Positions 45,885-55,015 of a DNA stretch of 64,000 nt are shown here, piece after piece; the first letter of the stretch is position 1, and the number at the start of each line of letters is the position of its first letter. The position numbers were made by a program, and so were the translations under genes. Source of the DNA: CAZELM01 sp964512995 (GTDB lineage: Bacteria > CSSED10-310). The notes under the pieces were generated by a model that was not told the DNA's origin, ran no database searches, and was given only the letters and a program-made list of their open reading frames with translations. The stretch spans positions 1 through 64,000 of the forward strand of contig CAZELM010000005.1 of the NCBI GenBank assembly GCA_964512995.1, in the 5' to 3' direction.

Positions 45885-47843
45885 TTAATAGTCGTCATCA
45901 TCCTGTGAATTAAGCATCAATTCTGCGAGACCACATGTTGCCAATTGAAGTTCAATGGTTTGCATGGACTGATATCGATCATCTGGTCTTTTAGCAAGAC
46001 ATTTTAAGATAAGATCATTAAGCCATTTAGGGATATCATTATTGTGATCGCTTGGCGGAATCGGTTGAGAATTGACATGGTGCTCAAAAATCTGCTGAGC
46101 ATCAATTTCTGAGAAAGGAGGAAATCCCACTATTGATTCATAAAGAATAGTTCCAAAAGAATAAATATCGCTCCTTGTATCTGTGTATTCTCCTTTGACC
46201 TGTTCCGGGCTCATATAATCAGGAGTTCCTACTACGAAATTCATATTATTTTTCTGATCAGATTCCATAACGATCGCGATACCGAAATCCACAATTTTGA
46301 CCATACCACTGTCATTTATCAGGATATTTTGTGGTTTGATATCCCGATGTACGATTCCTCGCTGATGCGCCGCCCATAACCCTCGACACACTTGTGTCAT
46401 GATTGGAATAGCTTCATCAACCCTTAAACATCCTCGGCTTCGGATGAGTGATTTGAGGTCGTAGCTCGAAAAGAACTCCATCGTGATATATAAAAAATTT
46501 TGATATTTATCCAAATCATATAATTGGACGACATTTTCATGATGGATCTGCCGAGCAAAAGTTACTTCCTGTTTAAAGCGTTGAACTATCATGAAGTCAT
46601 TTGAGTATCTGGCTTTTAAAACTTTCAAAGCGACTTCGATTTCGAGTTCTTCATCGTAAGCGCGATAAACGACGCCCATTCCACCAGAGCCGATTTTTTC
46701 TTTGATGATGTATCGATCAGTGATTTTACCACCCTCCTCGAATGAATTGTTTTTCTGCAAAATCGATGAATCTAGTAGCGATTCATTGGGAATACCTGTC
46801 AGGGATTCACGATTTGTCATCAATTGATCATGATCCTGATTGAACTCTGCCAAACGCTCAAAAATACGGAATGCATCAACGATGTGACCATTTTTTTCGA
46901 GTGCACAAGCGAATTCATACATAATATCTCGATTGCTGGCATTCACGGTTTCATATAACAAATCCTGTAAATAGTTGTCACACGCTAATTTGAACTGATC
47001 CTTTCGAAGATATGCCAATCCAATCAGATTTCGGATTGCTGTACGGTTCGCGGTGTCTTTCGCTTCGGATTTCTGAAGTGCTTCCAGCGCTCGATCAATC
47101 TCATTCATTCTGAATAAAATGGCACCTGCTTTGAAATACTGCTCTGCTCTGCAGTATAAATCAACGGCACGATCAAATTCTCCCAACTTTTCCCGTAACT
47201 CCGCAGCCTTTTCAAAGTCACCGAGATCCTCCAGGATTTCAGCAGCTTCAAGCCAGTCGTGAGAGAGCATGAGCGATTGAACTGCTTTCGATGGTTGGTT
47301 TGCTTGAACGTACATTCGAGCAGCCCTTGAAAATTCATTCATCTGCTCATAGGCTTCAGCAACTAACAGTATCTCTTCGGTATTAGAAACCAGATTTGCT
47401 GCTTGGGAGTATTTTTTTTCATGAATCAAGCCTCGAATTTTAATTTCTCGCGCTTTATCGGTGTCTCCTGATTCTTCGATCAATCTCGCAGCCTCCCGCC
47501 ATCGCCCTGCTATTTCAAAGTATTTGAGAGCGGATGCCAAATCTCCCCCCATCTGAAACATCTTTGCAGCTTCAACAAAAGCATTTGCATGGATGTAGTA
47601 GTTGGCTGCAGGGATAAATCGTTGACACAACTCCAATGATCTTGCACAAAGCAGATAGATTTCACGTTGGAACTCGATGTTTTCTCCCGATTTTTCAGAA
47701 AATTGGCTGAATTCCTGTATAACATGTTCAAAACAATCTGCAGCTTCTGAATACTGACCATATTCCAGATAAATTTGTCCAGCACGCAAGTAATTGCCTT
47801 TTTCTACTAATTTCAGAGTGTATTTCAGTATTTCGGAATTCAC
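45885..47843 (-). CDS. TPR-containing Ser/Thr protein kinase (PknB-type)
   Basis: The 652-residue protein has an N-terminal solenoid of TPR-like repeats (about 1-340; motifs such as YLRAGQIYLEYGQYSEAADCFE) and a C-terminal kinase (about 375-635). All kinase elements are present: GSGGMGVVYRA (Gly loop), VALKVLKA (Lys), HRDIKPQNILI (catalytic Asp), DFGIAI, and APE-like SPEQV. No membrane segment is obvious, so it is probably cytosolic. It converges on the FHA-DUF4388 gene with 73 bases between the stops. Confidence 0.93.
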   Translation of the reverse strand: MNSEILKYTLKLVEKGNYLRAGQIYLEYGQYSEAADCFEHVIQEFSQFSEKSGENIEFQREIYLLCARSLELCQRFIPAANYYIHANAFVEAAKMFQMGGDLASALKYFEIAGRWREAARLIEESGDTDKAREIKIRGLIHEKKYSQAANLVSNTEEILLVAEAYEQMNEFSRAARMYVQANQPSKAVQSLMLSHDWLEAAEILEDLGDFEKAAELREKLGEFDRAVDLYCRAEQYFKAGAILFRMNEIDRALEALQKSEAKDTANRTAIRNLIGLAYLRKDQFKLACDNYLQDLLYETVNASNRDIMYEFACALEKNGHIVDAFRIFERLAEFNQDHDQLMTNRESLTGIPNESLLDSSILQKNNSFEEGGKITDRYIIKEKIGSGGMGVVYRAYDEELEIEVALKVLKARYSNDFMIVQRFKQEVTFARQIHHENVVQLYDLDKYQNFLYITMEFFSSYDLKSLIRSRGCLRVDEAIPIMTQVCRGLWAAHQRGIVHRDIKPQNILINDSGMVKIVDFGIAIVMESDQKNNMNFVVGTPDYMSPEQVKGEYTDTRSDIYSFGTILYESIVGFPPFSEIDAQQIFEHHVNSQPIPPSDHNNDIPKWLNDLILKCLAKRPDDRYQSMQTIELQLATCGLAELMLNSQDDDDY

Positions 47844-47965
47844 AGCATTCCTTCCCGTTGAAAAGCCTAATCATTATACCTGATCATGCTGGTGTGATTA
47901 AAGAATTGTTTAACAATCAGATTGGTTTTGTTAGAATGGATCGATACGATTGTGGAGGAAAACAC

Positions 47966-48943
47966 ATGCCAGCCAATTTAACACCCCAATATAAAGCAGC
48001 CGAAACACGATATCGGGACTCGAAAACTCCAGAAGAAAAGCTCGATGCACTGGAGGAGATGCTTCGTACAATTCCAAAGCATAAAGGCACGGAGAAGATG
48101 TGCTCCGATATCAAAACGCGAATATCCAAAACAAAAGCACAAATGGAACAAGCGAAATCGAGCGGTCGAAAAGGAATTTCGTATCATATCCCCAAAGAGG
48201 GGTCTGCCCAATGCGCATTGATCGGCGCTCCCAATAGTGGCAAATCAACCTTGTTTCACAAACTGACAACCACTCATGCAGCAATCGGTGATTATCCCTA
48301 TACCACAACTCGACCACAACCGGGTATGTTTACATATGAAAATCTGAAGTTTCAATTGATCGATCTTCCTCCGATTTCCGAAGAGTTTTTTGAGCCTTGG
48401 ATGCCCAGTGTGATTCGTGTAACTGATTTGATCTTGTTAGTTGCTGATCTGGAGCACATTGATCATCTCGATATCATTTTCAACCGATTGAATTCCGCGA
48501 AGATCACATTGGTCAATTCATACTCTGATTCAGAATATCATGACCGGGTTGTCCGAATTCCGACGATTCTGCTTGCCAATAAAGCGGATAAACCGGATGC
48601 GGCCGCTGCAGTCCAATTGTTGGAGGAGTCGTATCCTCAGTTCCACATTATCCCGACATCTCGAGTGGATTCATCGGATGGAGCGATCATTGGTCGTGAA
48701 ATTTTCAACACATTGGAACTCGTTCGCGGTTACACCAAGCCCCCCGGGAAACAACCTAATTTTGATCAGCCCATCGTGATACACCGCGGAGCTCAGCTCA
48801 GTGATATCTGTCGTGAGATTCACAAAGACTTCGAAAAGGATTTAAAATATGCTCGCGTGTGGGGTTCTGGTAAATTCGAAGGTCAGAGGGTGCAGCGAGA
48901 CTACATTGTATGCGAGGGTGATGTGTTTGAATTTAAAGTATAA
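47966..48943 (+). CDS. DRG/Obg-family GTPase with C-terminal TGS domain
   Basis: GGAGG lies about 8 bases before ATG 47966; the open frame upstream has no family similarity. The 325-residue protein has a basic helical N-terminus (PEEKLDALEEML... RISKTKAQMEQAK), a G domain with GAPNSGKST (P-loop), TTTRPQPGMF (switch), LIDLPPI (DxxG altered: the Gly is Pro), and LLANKADKPD (NKxD), and a TGS domain (PIVIHRGAQLSDICREIHKDF ... GQRVQRDYIVCEGDVFEF). This is the layout of eukaryotic/archaeal DRG proteins, unusual in bacteria. Function likely in translation or ribosome biology (inference). Confidence 0.85.
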   Translation: MPANLTPQYKAAETRYRDSKTPEEKLDALEEMLRTIPKHKGTEKMCSDIKTRISKTKAQMEQAKSSGRKGISYHIPKEGSAQCALIGAPNSGKSTLFHKLTTTHAAIGDYPYTTTRPQPGMFTYENLKFQLIDLPPISEEFFEPWMPSVIRVTDLILLVADLEHIDHLDIIFNRLNSAKITLVNSYSDSEYHDRVVRIPTILLANKADKPDAAAAVQLLEESYPQFHIIPTSRVDSSDGAIIGREIFNTLELVRGYTKPPGKQPNFDQPIVIHRGAQLSDICREIHKDFEKDLKYARVWGSGKFEGQRVQRDYIVCEGDVFEFKV

Positions 48944-48953
48944 ATTTTCTATT

Positions 48954-50393
48954 TTATTTAGTTGGGTTTCGTTTCAAATTCTTTTCTTTTTCCCGTAGAA
49001 ATGAAGGGAACAGCAGTTTAATCCAGATCAGGAATCCTTTTAAGATGAATTCTTTCCGGGGAACACGCCGAAACAATTTCCACATACGAAGAGGATTCAG
49101 ATAAAAATTTACATTGATTCTTCGGATATAGGATGGCAATGAAATGCCAGTCGCTCGCTGAAAAAGAGACTTTTCAGTGAAGAATCTTCCGAGATCCTCG
49201 TTGATATCCATGTCTTTATAGACTTCTTTCGCCCATGTATAGAGTTTGGTGCCGGGGAAGATCGCAACTTGTGAGACTTCGAGCCGTGTAAATGGAGTTT
49301 TTAATGCGTATTGAACCGTTTGTTCCAATTCCTCTTGAGTTTCTGTGGGGAATCCCAACATAAAAAAGCCGGCTGTTATCAATCCTGCCCGATCGCACAT
49401 TTTCGCTACCTGTCGTAAATGATTTAAATCCTGCTCCTTTCCGATCAGTTTCTGAATTCGGGGAGAGGCTGTTTCAACACCAAATCCCATATAATACGTG
49501 CCTGCCCGTTTCAGTTTGCGTATAAATTCATAATCCAACAAATCGCCACGCAATCCACTGGGGAAAGATATTGCCAGATTGTATTTCCGATCAGCTATTT
49601 TATCTGCAATTTCGATAGCTCGTTGCCTGTCAAAATTGAAGACATCATCCTGGATGTGAATCTCTCTGATACCATAGTTATTATAGAGGATATCTATCTC
49701 TTTGAGGACATTATCGGGCGATCGGGGACGAAATTTCTTACCGAATACATGGTGACAATAGATGCATCGGAACGGACACGCTCGAGATGTAAAAATTGAC
49801 ATATAACGTTTGGCTGCCAGGAAAAAGCTTGATGATTCCAGATTTTCAAAGATATCGATATCGATCAAATCCCATGCAGGGAATGGGATGGAATCTACAT
49901 CTTGAATATATGGGCGAGGCTCACCGATGAAAATCTGCCCATCCTGGCGAACAGCACATCCCATCGTACGGGCCAAGGGTTCTCCGCGATGATACCGCTC
50001 CAGGAGTTCAATAAATGTCAGTTCGCCTTCTCCCACGACGGATACATCGATTTCAGAATCGATGAGCATGGATTCGGGATCAATCGTAGGATGTGCACCA
50101 CCTGCGATGATCAGGGCTTTGGGATTCAATCGCCTGATATGTTTTGACAATTCCTTTGCAACCTCGACTTCACAGGTTTTGGCACTTAGCCCGACCACAT
50201 CCGGAATTTTGTGTTTCAGCTCATCAATAACCTCGGTAACGGTCATTTGTCGAGTCCGCATGTCTAAAATTTCGATTCGCGAAGTCACCTTTGTCCATTC
50301 TCTGGCAACCGATGCAAGATACATGGTGCCAAGATGATGACCGAAGGCTGGTCGGACTTGAATTGTTCCGCATGGAATCAGCGTTACTTTCAT
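48954..50393 (-). CDS. B12-binding radical SAM protein
   Basis: AAGGAGG precedes the ATG. The 479-residue protein has an N-terminal cobalamin-binding-like domain (about 1-150, with LIIAGGAHPTIDPESML and VVGEGELTFIELL) and a radical SAM domain with CPFRCIYC (C-x3-C-x2-C) at about 205-212. GIREIHIQDDVF and GFGVETASPRIQKL follow, which are typical. These enzymes perform methylations, ring contractions or other radical reactions; the substrate is unknown. Neighbours give no clear pathway. Convergent with the DRG-like gene. Confidence 0.9.
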   Translation of the reverse strand: MKVTLIPCGTIQVRPAFGHHLGTMYLASVAREWTKVTSRIEILDMRTRQMTVTEVIDELKHKIPDVVGLSAKTCEVEVAKELSKHIRRLNPKALIIAGGAHPTIDPESMLIDSEIDVSVVGEGELTFIELLERYHRGEPLARTMGCAVRQDGQIFIGEPRPYIQDVDSIPFPAWDLIDIDIFENLESSSFFLAAKRYMSIFTSRACPFRCIYCHHVFGKKFRPRSPDNVLKEIDILYNNYGIREIHIQDDVFNFDRQRAIEIADKIADRKYNLAISFPSGLRGDLLDYEFIRKLKRAGTYYMGFGVETASPRIQKLIGKEQDLNHLRQVAKMCDRAGLITAGFFMLGFPTETQEELEQTVQYALKTPFTRLEVSQVAIFPGTKLYTWAKEVYKDMDINEDLGRFFTEKSLFQRATGISLPSYIRRINVNFYLNPLRMWKLFRRVPRKEFILKGFLIWIKLLFPSFLREKEKNLKRNPTK

Positions 50394-50557
50394 AGGACCT
50401 CCTTATCGCACATTTCTATTCTGCTTTTTATTCTTTGCTTTAGGATTTCCAACTGATGTTTACAAATCCTGGAGCGACAGTCTCGAAATTTCATCCAGGA
50501 TCGAACATGCGCTATGGTTCCATTCCAGAACCCGTGTTTTATAAAAATCCATATAAA

Positions 50558-51001
50558 TCAAACATTCCCACTTCGCACCAATCGAAACAAATCATAATTC
50601 GTCATCTGCCCTAAAATTCGATTGATCTCCATGCCGTTTCGAAGCAGAAGAACCGTTGGCAGGATCTGAATACCATACATTCGTTGACACATCGGATTAT
50701 AGGACACATCGATGGTAGCCAGAAATGAATCAAATTCACCAGCAAATTCCTGATGCCGGAATATAGCATAGGCTTCTTTACTATCAGGATCCCATGGAGC
50801 CCAGAACAGACAAATCACCTGCTGTTTACAGCATTTTAGGAACTGAGCCATATTTCTGTCTTCCAGTGGGATCGGATGTTGCACTCTCATAGGGAATTCA
50901 CATATCGGGCAGATCACATCTTGTTTTCTGTTATCCGAAAAACCAGGATTCCGATATCCACAGACTAGACATTTCAATGTAGTTCCGAAAGTTTCCATCA
51001 T
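50558..51001 (-). CDS. Zinc-ribbon plus thioredoxin-fold protein lacking the CxxC active site
   Basis: The 147-residue protein starts with two CxxC knuckles (CLVC 11-14, CPIC 31-34) and continues as a thioredoxin fold (VICLFWAPWDPDSKEAY ... ATIDVSYNPMCQRMYGIQILPTVLLLRNG, cis-Pro present). The usual WCxxC is WDPDS, so it cannot catalyse disulfide exchange. It may be a structural or chaperone-like module. Its ATG directly follows the TAA of the upstream membrane-protein gene, so it is the last gene of the 51-54.8 kb operon. No signal peptide. Confidence 0.85.
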   Translation of the reverse strand: MMETFGTTLKCLVCGYRNPGFSDNRKQDVICPICEFPMRVQHPIPLEDRNMAQFLKCCKQQVICLFWAPWDPDSKEAYAIFRHQEFAGEFDSFLATIDVSYNPMCQRMYGIQILPTVLLLRNGMEINRILGQMTNYDLFRLVRSGNV

Positions 51002-51691
51002 TTATTGCACAATACCCAACCAGTCTTTGAAAAGAAAGACAAACCGGCCGATTGCCAGAGAAATCCGAGCCATAACTGTCAGCCCGAATGATGCTCCAAA
51101 TCCGACCATGACAACCAGAATACCGATATTACTGATTGGCTTGATCACTCCAGTATGTTCCGTTGAAAAGAAAAAATATATCAAAGTGGCCAATGTCCCC
51201 AGGAAGACCAGAATGACACTGGATGCGGTCATGAATCCCGCGTTGAACATCTCCCGGACGACGATAGACGCTTCCAGTTGTCTAAGAATGGAGGCTTCAA
51301 ATGATGCAGGGATTGAAATGGCCGTATAATATCCCAATGTCAACCCAATCGGGATTCGGACCAGCCATGAAATTTTCGGGATGAAGCGAGCGGCGTATAG
51401 CGAACCAACAAAGATGGGAAGAATTACAAAAAAGTTTGCTTCTTGAAATGGATTCAATACATCCATAGAAAACCCATTTTGTTTAACCGTTTTGGTTGCA
51501 TTGACCAATGGATCGATCATGGAAGGGATGACTACGTTGTACCACATGAGAGTAATGGAATATCCGTTAGCGACTCCAATGTACAGGTGCTCAGCGGTTC
51601 GATATGCAGGATTGTCTTTCCAGAGAAATGTAAAAATGGATATAGTGAGCAGGGCAGCTACCCACGTCCAGAAATCAGTAGCAACTATCAT
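51002..51691 (-). CDS. Polytopic membrane protein of the DUF6754-like operon
   Basis: The 229-residue protein has about five to six membrane segments (WVAALLTISIFTFLW, FFVILPIFVGSLYAA, LVRIPIGLTLGYYTAISIPA, AGFMTASSVILVFLGTLATLIYFFF, ISNIGILVVMVGFGASFGLT). Its start overlaps the previous stop by one base (TAATG). No family recognised; function unknown. Confidence 0.8.
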   Translation of the reverse strand: MIVATDFWTWVAALLTISIFTFLWKDNPAYRTAEHLYIGVANGYSITLMWYNVVIPSMIDPLVNATKTVKQNGFSMDVLNPFQEANFFVILPIFVGSLYAARFIPKISWLVRIPIGLTLGYYTAISIPASFEASILRQLEASIVVREMFNAGFMTASSVILVFLGTLATLIYFFFSTEHTGVIKPISNIGILVVMVGFGASFGLTVMARISLAIGRFVFLFKDWLGIVQ

Positions 51692-52593
51692 TACAGCATC
51701 CTCCGTCTCTCATACCGGCGTTGCATGAAAAAGCATACATTCCCAACGATGATCATAAGGATGATCGCAATATGCGTAGTAGATTGTGCACTCATCCCTT
51801 CTGTCGCGAGCCGTCGCCCATCATCCTCCGGGAATTGATCGACAATCAGTTTTTCATATTCCGCAGCACCTTTCATTCCCTCCAGCATTCCTGTCAACTG
51901 ACCGGAATCCAGATATGGATAGAAATCGGCTACTGATACTGCAGTCACTCCACCCGTAACCGCGATTCCATAGCGTGCTTGGGCATACGCAATATAGGTG
52001 ATTGGGAGTGAATTAGCCGCGATGGAGCCAATCATATCCATATCGCGATAGCTTTTGATATTCTTCATCATCGGAAGAGAGGTAAGCTCTTTTCCATAAA
52101 AATCTTTAGGGAATACGCCGAAAATATTTTCTCCGAGACCCAGGATCGGGACAATTGGTGGTGGTTTATAACCCAGAAACACATAATCTTCTCCGTAGAC
52201 GATCCTGCGGCCTTTTCCACGGGCTGCCCGATTGTTGAATTCCGTTGCCACCTGATTCAATGCCTGTTCCGCCAAACCCATGGATGTCGGATAAAGACAC
52301 ATCACCAGCACTTTGATTTCCCGATGAAAACAATGCCGAATCCAGGAAACCATCATGGGGTATAATTCGGGCTGATCTTGAGGACTCAAATCAGCGGAAA
52401 TCAAAAATACACCCCGTTGATCTGGAAATTTATCGATCGAATCAAACAATTTTCGAGTGGTCCGGTCTGAAATTTTCAATGGGAGATCAAATGGGAAGAT
52501 GATCGGTATAATCATGACCAAAGCGACGACAAGATAGATCACCCGGCGATCGATCTGCATCATTTTTTGCCATATTGTTAGCGGCGAACTCAT
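51691..52593 (-). CDS. Membrane protein with large extracytoplasmic domain, same operon
   Basis: The 300-residue protein has one N-terminal membrane segment (VIYLVVALVMIIPIIFPFDL), a globular region of about 230 residues (SDRTTRKLFDSIDKFPDQRGVFLISADLSPQD ... GIAVTGGVTAVSVADFYPYL), and a C-terminal membrane helix (THIAIILMIIVGNVCFF) with a basic tail. The globular part probably faces the periplasm (inferred from the basic C-terminal end staying inside). ATGA overlap with the upstream gene. Function unknown. Confidence 0.8.
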   Translation of the reverse strand: MSSPLTIWQKMMQIDRRVIYLVVALVMIIPIIFPFDLPLKISDRTTRKLFDSIDKFPDQRGVFLISADLSPQDQPELYPMMVSWIRHCFHREIKVLVMCLYPTSMGLAEQALNQVATEFNNRAARGKGRRIVYGEDYVFLGYKPPPIVPILGLGENIFGVFPKDFYGKELTSLPMMKNIKSYRDMDMIGSIAANSLPITYIAYAQARYGIAVTGGVTAVSVADFYPYLDSGQLTGMLEGMKGAAEYEKLIVDQFPEDDGRRLATEGMSAQSTTHIAIILMIIVGNVCFFMQRRYERRRML

Positions 52594-53522
52594 TGTTCAT
52601 CTCCTCCCAGCCAAGCCCGTTCAATCCCCAGCAGTATTTTGAATGAAGTGGCCGATGCTCCCAGCCCAACCCCAATCATAATACCCCGCTTGGAAGCCAG
52701 ATTGGGAACATCCAATATCCATTGACGAAATTCATGTAATCCGGGAATAAACGCTGTAGCCAGAGGGATCTGTCCCAGCATGACAATAAAGGCAGATACG
52801 AGTAATACACCTGCATGTAAATTCCGCATCCGGAACGCTCGAAATGCAGCAGAACACATATAAAACGCCAGCATGGCAAACATTGTGGAACCACAGGGGA
52901 CGAGGATCCCTTCATATAAAGACTGCAGACTAATGCTGAAATCCTTTTTAAACTCCACAATCTGCCCGGAAATCGGACTGATCATCGGTGGAACAGGTTT
53001 ATTGGCGAGCGCTAACACTTTATTGTTCAAACGGATTTCATTCCTCAACACAGATGCATTATATCGGGTCAACTCTCCATCCATCTCCGGAGGCAATGCC
53101 ATCACCGCTTTTTGGGCATCTGCATACTTATCGGGATTTTGCTTGAAGGTTTTAAGTTCCTCTTTATCTATAAACGCATAGACATTTTCCTGATGTCCAT
53201 GGAGAATGGTGCCACCAAAAATCGTCGGCAACCACTCTTCACCACGAACACCTCCGCACAATCCGATAAAAGTGGAGACAATCAAAGCAACCATAGTTAC
53301 ATAACTATATTGCCAATACCGAGCTCTCCGCTTGATCTTGGTCGTATGATGAAAAATCAAGCTCCCCAATCCGAGAATGATTGCAAAAGCTCCAACGATC
53401 AGCAGCAGCTTATTCCGGATCAATTCATCTGCATTGTGTATAATCTCCTTCCCAACAAAAACAGAAATACCTCCCCATATCGCCGATAGAAACATCAAAT
53501 ACAATGGTAATGTCCGCTTCAT
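52590..53522 (-). CDS. Polytopic membrane protein with extracytoplasmic loop, same operon
   Basis: The start at 53522 (MKRTLPLYLM) follows the stop of the upstream gene by two bases, with GAGGTAAGG as ribosome-binding site; the longer frame would overlap that gene by 34 bases. The 310-residue protein has about four N-terminal membrane segments, a loop of about 110 residues (GEEWLPTIFGGTILHGHQENVYAFIDKEE ...), then three more segments and a cytosolic end (GIERAWLGGDEQ). Unknown function; an assembly or transport complex with its neighbours is inferred. Confidence 0.8.
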   Translation of the reverse strand: MKRTLPLYLMFLSAIWGGISVFVGKEIIHNADELIRNKLLLIVGAFAIILGLGSLIFHHTTKIKRRARYWQYSYVTMVALIVSTFIGLCGGVRGEEWLPTIFGGTILHGHQENVYAFIDKEELKTFKQNPDKYADAQKAVMALPPEMDGELTRYNASVLRNEIRLNNKVLALANKPVPPMISPISGQIVEFKKDFSISLQSLYEGILVPCGSTMFAMLAFYMCSAAFRAFRMRNLHAGVLLVSAFIVMLGQIPLATAFIPGLHEFRQWILDVPNLASKRGIMIGVGLGASATSFKILLGIERAWLGGDEQ

Positions 53523-53524
53523 CC

Positions 53525-54787
53525 TTACCTCACTTTTATGAGAGAAACTATATCCCATCCGGAAATGAGAGCGATCAGTGAAAATACCACCATGATAACC
53601 ATGAAAATCAATTTGCCGTAATCCTGTGATTTGAGTGTTCCAAGGAGTAGCGGCTCACGAGAAAGATAGGCCGAAGCAGCGTAAAGCTCTTCGCCAATCA
53701 ATGTATAATCACATGCAGTAATGAAGAAAGGAAGCTGTGATGTGGAGTCGGTCCCGCCAATCTGAACCGCTCCCGTCGATGCCCCTGTCTCTGCCATGAT
53801 CAGTGATTCTGCATAGAACATCCCCATCAAGAAAATCGTTGCAGGTTTCTCCCTCACCATAATCCCATTGACGCCAGCAGCAAATGCGAACTGGTCGGGA
53901 ACCATGAAGAAAACGGAGTTTGGGTCGAAGGCATCCGGCCGACCCTCCGAGGCATATGTCTCCTTGACAATCTCCCGTGCGATGGTATACACAATCGGGT
54001 CCTTATTTGGGCAAATGATTCGCACATCATAATGCACCGTTCGCCGAGCTACTTCACCTAAGATATTCAACGCAGCGAGTGTTGCGACATCCTCGATAGA
54101 GGTAGTTCCAGGCACATATAATACCGGTTTCCCCATTTCTGTGGCCCGTCCAATCGCATCCTCCACCGCGTTTAATCCGGAAATTCGTCGAACAAAGAGG
54201 TAAACGCCCCGTCGAGCTGCTCTCAACAATCCCATGAGTATGATCGTGTAGATAAGAACTGTTATGTAGACAGGCAGCTTGCCGAGTTTCAGCCAGTGAT
54301 CCATCGGCTGCACATCGGGAGTTTCTGCTGATTGGATCTGTTGTTCACCATACAATGCCACTACCCGGAATCGATAGGGCTTGAAATTCTCCAACTGGGG
54401 CACGGAATAATTGGTCAACACGGTTTTTGTCACTTTATTCCAGATACCATCTTCACTCTTTGCCATTTCCAGGATGTATCCATCTGGTCTGACATCTCCA
54501 GTGGGTGGCTCCCAGGCAATGGCGATTGTTCCTCCACTGTCATTCGGAACATCCATCGCGATGACATTTTGAGGTGGATTTAATGCGGGAGTCGGTATTG
54601 GTGTCGATATATGGATCTCGGTTTCTGATACGGCGGTTTGATCGATATTCCCCGGATTCCCTATCTCCGGTCTACCGTCGATTTCCTGTGTAAATCCAAT
54701 GGAACACATCCAAATACAGAGCAGTATCCCCCCGCCCCGGATCGGAATCTGTAACCGTTTCCCTTTTATCTTATCAAGAATGATCAT
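53525..54787 (-). CDS. Membrane protein with fibronectin type III and DUF6754-like domain, first gene of the operon
   Basis: The 420-residue protein has a signal/membrane segment (GGGILLCIWMCSIGFTQ), an FN3-like domain (about 70-165: LNPPQNVIAMDVPNDSGGTIAIAWEPP ... YRFRVVALYGEQQ), a membrane segment near 175-195, and a C-terminal domain (GKPVLYVPGTTSIEDVATLAAL ... GRPDAFDPNSVFFMVPDQFAFAAGV ... QIGGTDSTSQLPFFITACD) that resembles proteins annotated DUF6754, closed by a last helix (LIFMVIMVVFSLIALISG). AGGG lies shortly upstream. Cytoplasmic-side domain with conserved Gly/Asp suggests a structural or enzymatic role, not established. Confidence 0.82.
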   Translation of the reverse strand: MIILDKIKGKRLQIPIRGGGILLCIWMCSIGFTQEIDGRPEIGNPGNIDQTAVSETEIHISTPIPTPALNPPQNVIAMDVPNDSGGTIAIAWEPPTGDVRPDGYILEMAKSEDGIWNKVTKTVLTNYSVPQLENFKPYRFRVVALYGEQQIQSAETPDVQPMDHWLKLGKLPVYITVLIYTIILMGLLRAARRGVYLFVRRISGLNAVEDAIGRATEMGKPVLYVPGTTSIEDVATLAALNILGEVARRTVHYDVRIICPNKDPIVYTIAREIVKETYASEGRPDAFDPNSVFFMVPDQFAFAAGVNGIMVREKPATIFLMGMFYAESLIMAETGASTGAVQIGGTDSTSQLPFFITACDYTLIGEELYAASAYLSREPLLLGTLKSQDYGKLIFMVIMVVFSLIALISGWDIVSLIKVR

Positions 54788-55015
54788 CCCTCTAAGTCCC
54801 TCCCTTTAAGATCGATTCCAATACTACCGAAACATCCAGATTCTATCAAGAGATATGCGTTGGTTTTGTGCAAACGTTATTAATCCCGTGCATGGTTATT
54901 GGCGGTTGAAAGCATTTTATGCCACAATCGGCATGCTGCTCATGCCGCAATCCTCACGAGCCTGTGATGGAACTGAAAAATACCTCTCTACTCCTGCCAA
55001 TTTTTCGTTCTTTTT

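Noticed and set aside
53523..53558. Longer start of the membrane protein ending at 52590
   Set aside because: It would overlap the upstream gene by 34 bases, while a good ribosome-binding site precedes ATG 53522.
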